Origin: Anaerobacillus alkaliphilus
GTDB lineage: Bacteria > Bacillota > Bacilli > Bacillales > Anaerobacillaceae
NCBI RefSeq assembly: GCF_004116265.1
Contig: NZ_QOUX01000042.1
Location: 1 to 64,000, forward strand
Direction of reading: 5' to 3'
Length of the DNA: 64,000 bases
Below the pieces are notes generated by a model that was not told where the DNA came from, ran no database searches, and worked only from the letters and a program-made list of their open reading frames with translations. The position numbers and the translations under genes are program-made. Of this stretch, positions 62,273-64,000 are shown in pieces; the first letter of the stretch is position 1, and each line of letters opens with the position of its first letter.

Positions 62273-63122
62273 TTGTTTCATTATGCCAGATTAAAGCTAC
62301 GGTACCTTCACCAGCATGAACGGCGATAGCTGAACTTATTTCCCCTACGACAATGTTCATCTGAGGGAATTGTTCTTCAATTTTTTTCTTGAACTCTAAA
62401 GCCTTATCTAATACATTCCCATGCATAATTTGTACTTCAGTTATCTTGTGCTTATCAGCAGCTTCTGCTATTAACTCGATCATTCTATTCGAGGCTTTTT
62501 TCTCTGAACGAACTTTTTGGAATAGGTCGAACTCACCAGTTGTTTTAATTGTGATAATAGGTTTGATTTGAAGTAGATTACCTAATAAAAAAGCAGTTTT
62601 TGACATTCTACCGCCTTTATGAAATTGGTCTAAACTGCCTAATAAAATGTATTTCTCTGAATTTAATGCTTCTTCACGCAATATTGCTGCGATCTCTTTG
62701 TGATTATCCATAGTCTTTGCTAACTCAATACCTTTGTAAAGCAAAGTGGTAATGGTGTATGACATTGATAAAGAATCAACAACTTCTCCATCTAACTCAG
62801 CCATTTCCATCCCTGACCTTGAACTGTCAACTGTACCGCTTAATTTACCGGATACATGGACTGCTATTACTTGATCATACTCCGATTTAAGTTTCTCATA
62901 AAGCTCAGCAAATTTCCCAACTGGAGGCTGAGATGTTTTTGGGACCTCCTTAGAAGTATTAATCCTTCTATAGAGTTCTTCTGTTGTTAAGTCTACTCCA
63001 TCCTCGAATGTGCGATCAGGAAAAATAATCGCTAAAGGCATTACATAGACATCTGGATTGTTTTCTAATTCCTTCGTTATATAAGCTGTACTATCTGTAA
63101 CCCACGCAATTTTTTTAGTCAT
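62268..63122 (-). CDS. DegV-family fatty acid-binding protein
   Basis: A 284-residue DegV (FakB-like) protein: VTDSTAYITKEL start, TSQPPVGKFAELYEKL, HVSGKLSGTVDSSRSGM and C-terminal HAGEGTVALIWH. It binds fatty acids and presents them to the kinase FakA for phosphorylation. It is convergent with the desaturase, so both genes touch lipid supply, but they are not in one operon. Confidence 0.93.
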   Translation of the reverse strand: MTKKIAWVTDSTAYITKELENNPDVYVMPLAIIFPDRTFEDGVDLTTEELYRRINTSKEVPKTSQPPVGKFAELYEKLKSEYDQVIAVHVSGKLSGTVDSSRSGMEMAELDGEVVDSLSMSYTITTLLYKGIELAKTMDNHKEIAAILREEALNSEKYILLGSLDQFHKGGRMSKTAFLLGNLLQIKPIITIKTTGEFDLFQKVRSEKKASNRMIELIAEAADKHKITEVQIMHGNVLDKALEFKKKIEEQFPQMNIVVGEISSAIAVHAGEGTVALIWHNETK

Positions 63123-63490
63123 AGTTCAATCCCTTTTTTTCTTTAGATTTTTGCAAACAAGATGTAATTATACTCACCTAATTTTTTATTAGTAGGTAAT
63201 ATATACAAGTAATAATATGCTCCTATCAATTGTACCTTAACGGTAGTTTCTTGAATATATGATAGGTGTCATATATTGTTCATAAAACAGGATAGGACAT
63301 GAAATCAAAATGTTGAAGTATATAATACATAACACAAAAAAGATGTTTCAGAGCTCATTATTAAGGTTATCTTAACAATGAAAGGGATAAATTGTTTCAA
63401 TTTCTACTAAATTATATTATTTATCATTTGATAATAATTATAATTTATGTTACGATTAATTTATCAAAGATGTTAGGGAGTGTTTTACAC
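63123..63490. other. Intergenic region, divergent promoters of degV and dps
   Basis: About 368 bp, AT-rich, with the PerR box at 63429-63443 and the dps ribosome binding site. No gene or structured RNA recognised. Confidence 0.6.
63429..63443 (+). promoter_or_regulatory. PerR box
   Basis: TGATAATAATTATAA matches the PerR consensus TTATAATnATTATAA at 13 of 14 positions. It lies about 50 bp upstream of the dps ATG and predicts peroxide-responsive control. Confidence 0.82.
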
Positions 63491-63931
63491 ATGGCAAATG
63501 AAAAATTGGTTAGTTCACTGAATTCACAATTAGCAAATTGGAACGTACTATTCACGAAGTTACACAATTACCATTGGTATGTTACTGGTCCTGAATTCTT
63601 TACGTTACACACGAAATTTGAAGAATACTACACAGAGGCAGCAACATACATTGACTCAATTGCAGAGCGCATCTTGACCATTGAGGGGAAACCACTTGCT
63701 ACGCTTAAAGAGTATTTAGCAGCTTCCTCAATTGAAGAAGCTACTAGTAAAGAAGAGGCAAAAGAAATGGTTGCTATTCTTGCAGCAGATTTTGAAAAAG
63801 TGATTGCACAGTCAAACGAAACAATTGCGCTTGCAGAAGAAGCTGGCGATGAGTCAACTGCCGATATGTTTATTGGAATAAAAACCTCACTTGAACAACA
63901 TGTCTGGATGTTAAAAGCATATTTAGGATAA
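63491..63931 (+). CDS. Dps/MrgA-family DNA-binding ferritin
   Basis: A 146-residue four-helix mini-ferritin. The dimer ferroxidase site residues are in [20 protein letters not shown] (His, Trp) and [20 protein letters not shown] (Asp/Glu). It oxidises Fe2+ with peroxide and protects DNA. ATG at 63491 follows TAGGGAG; the longer frame would add an unrelated hydrophobic leader and is not used. The PerR box upstream fits MrgA-like regulation. Confidence 0.95.
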   Translation: MANEKLVSSLNSQLANWNVLFTKLHNYHWYVTGPEFFTLHTKFEEYYTEAATYIDSIAERILTIEGKPLATLKEYLAASSIEEATSKEEAKEMVAILAADFEKVIAQSNETIALAEEAGDESTADMFIGIKTSLEQHVWMLKAYLG

Positions 63932-63972
63932 TAAAAAAACTGGTGTTCCGAAATGGAGTACCAGTTTTTTCG
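63932..63972 (+). terminator. dps terminator
   Basis: AAAAAACTGGT...ACCAGTTTTTT stem with an inner TCC/GGA pairing. Confidence 0.85.
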
Positions 63973-63982
63973 TGTTATTAAT

Positions 63983-64000
63983 AGGCTCTTTTCGTAAACA
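63983..64000 (-). mobile_element. MITE-like element, copy 5 (runs off the window)
   Basis: AGGCTCTTTTCGTAAACA equals the right end of copies 2 and 3 read in reverse. The rest lies beyond the window edge. Confidence 0.75.

Overview
The window is AT-rich DNA from a spore-forming member of the Bacillaceae (Firmicutes). The evidence is SpoVR, a ger spore-germination operon, a YrzI-type small protein, class IV type PHA synthase genes, Gram-positive lipoprotein signals, frequent TTG/GTG starts with strong AGGAGG-type ribosome binding sites, a near-perfect cre site and a near-perfect PerR box. The gene set resembles alkaliphilic or soil bacilli, but the genus cannot be fixed from the sequence alone.

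Layout. 0-0.5 kb: tRNA-Arg(UCU) preceded by an exact 127-bp duplication (period 159 bp) that carries 17 nt of the tRNA 5' end. 0.5-5.7 kb: a two-gene operon for a fused BcrA/BadF-type ATPase activase and its 2-hydroxyacyl-CoA dehydratase-like partner. 5.7-9.4 kb (minus strand): a PHA module with a PhaR-like subunit, PhaC and a cytochrome P450 in one operon, followed by a second PhaR-like gene behind a duplicated copy of the same promoter. 10-23.3 kb: a fructan utilisation locus with YesM/YesN-like sensor kinase and regulator, a solute-binding protein without its own permease, an extracellular lipoprotein GH32 with an Ig-like tail, an LplABC-type importer lacking its ATPase, a cytoplasmic GH32 and a fructokinase. 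23.5-37.8 kb: spoVR, a small ComEA-like operon, a MocR regulator with a DJ-1/PfpI protein, an oxidoreductase, several transporters including a divergent MFS/ArsR-type pair with palindromic operators, a BCCT betaine carrier and DedA. 38-42 kb: fruR-fruK-fruA plus an HPr gene. 42-53.5 kb: a cation exchanger, a phasin-like/UbiB pair, twin HD-GYP paralogues bracketing a frameshifted cytochrome c gene, a pseudouridine synthase, an FAD enzyme and an ABC-2 exporter. 53.5-57.7 kb (minus strand): a ger operon in the order D-B-A-C. 57.9-64 kb: cspA, a DDAH-like hydrolase, small proteins, a DUF1906-like protein, a fatty acid desaturase, DegV and a PerR-controlled Dps.

How the genes work together. Fructan would be cut outside by the GH32 lipoprotein. 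Oligomers would enter through the LplABC-type importer, powered by a shared ATPase encoded elsewhere, be hydrolysed inside by the second GH32 and be phosphorylated by the fructokinase. Free fructose would enter through FruA as fructose-1-phosphate and be processed by FruK. The cre site upstream of the importer links the locus to CcpA, and the HPr with His15 and Ser46 fits that circuit.

The clearest non-gene signal is a family of about 194-bp MITE-like elements: three full copies with 6-bp target duplications, one 62-bp deletion derivative in opposite orientation, and a copy running off the right edge. No transposase is present in the window. No CRISPR array, rRNA or prophage was seen.
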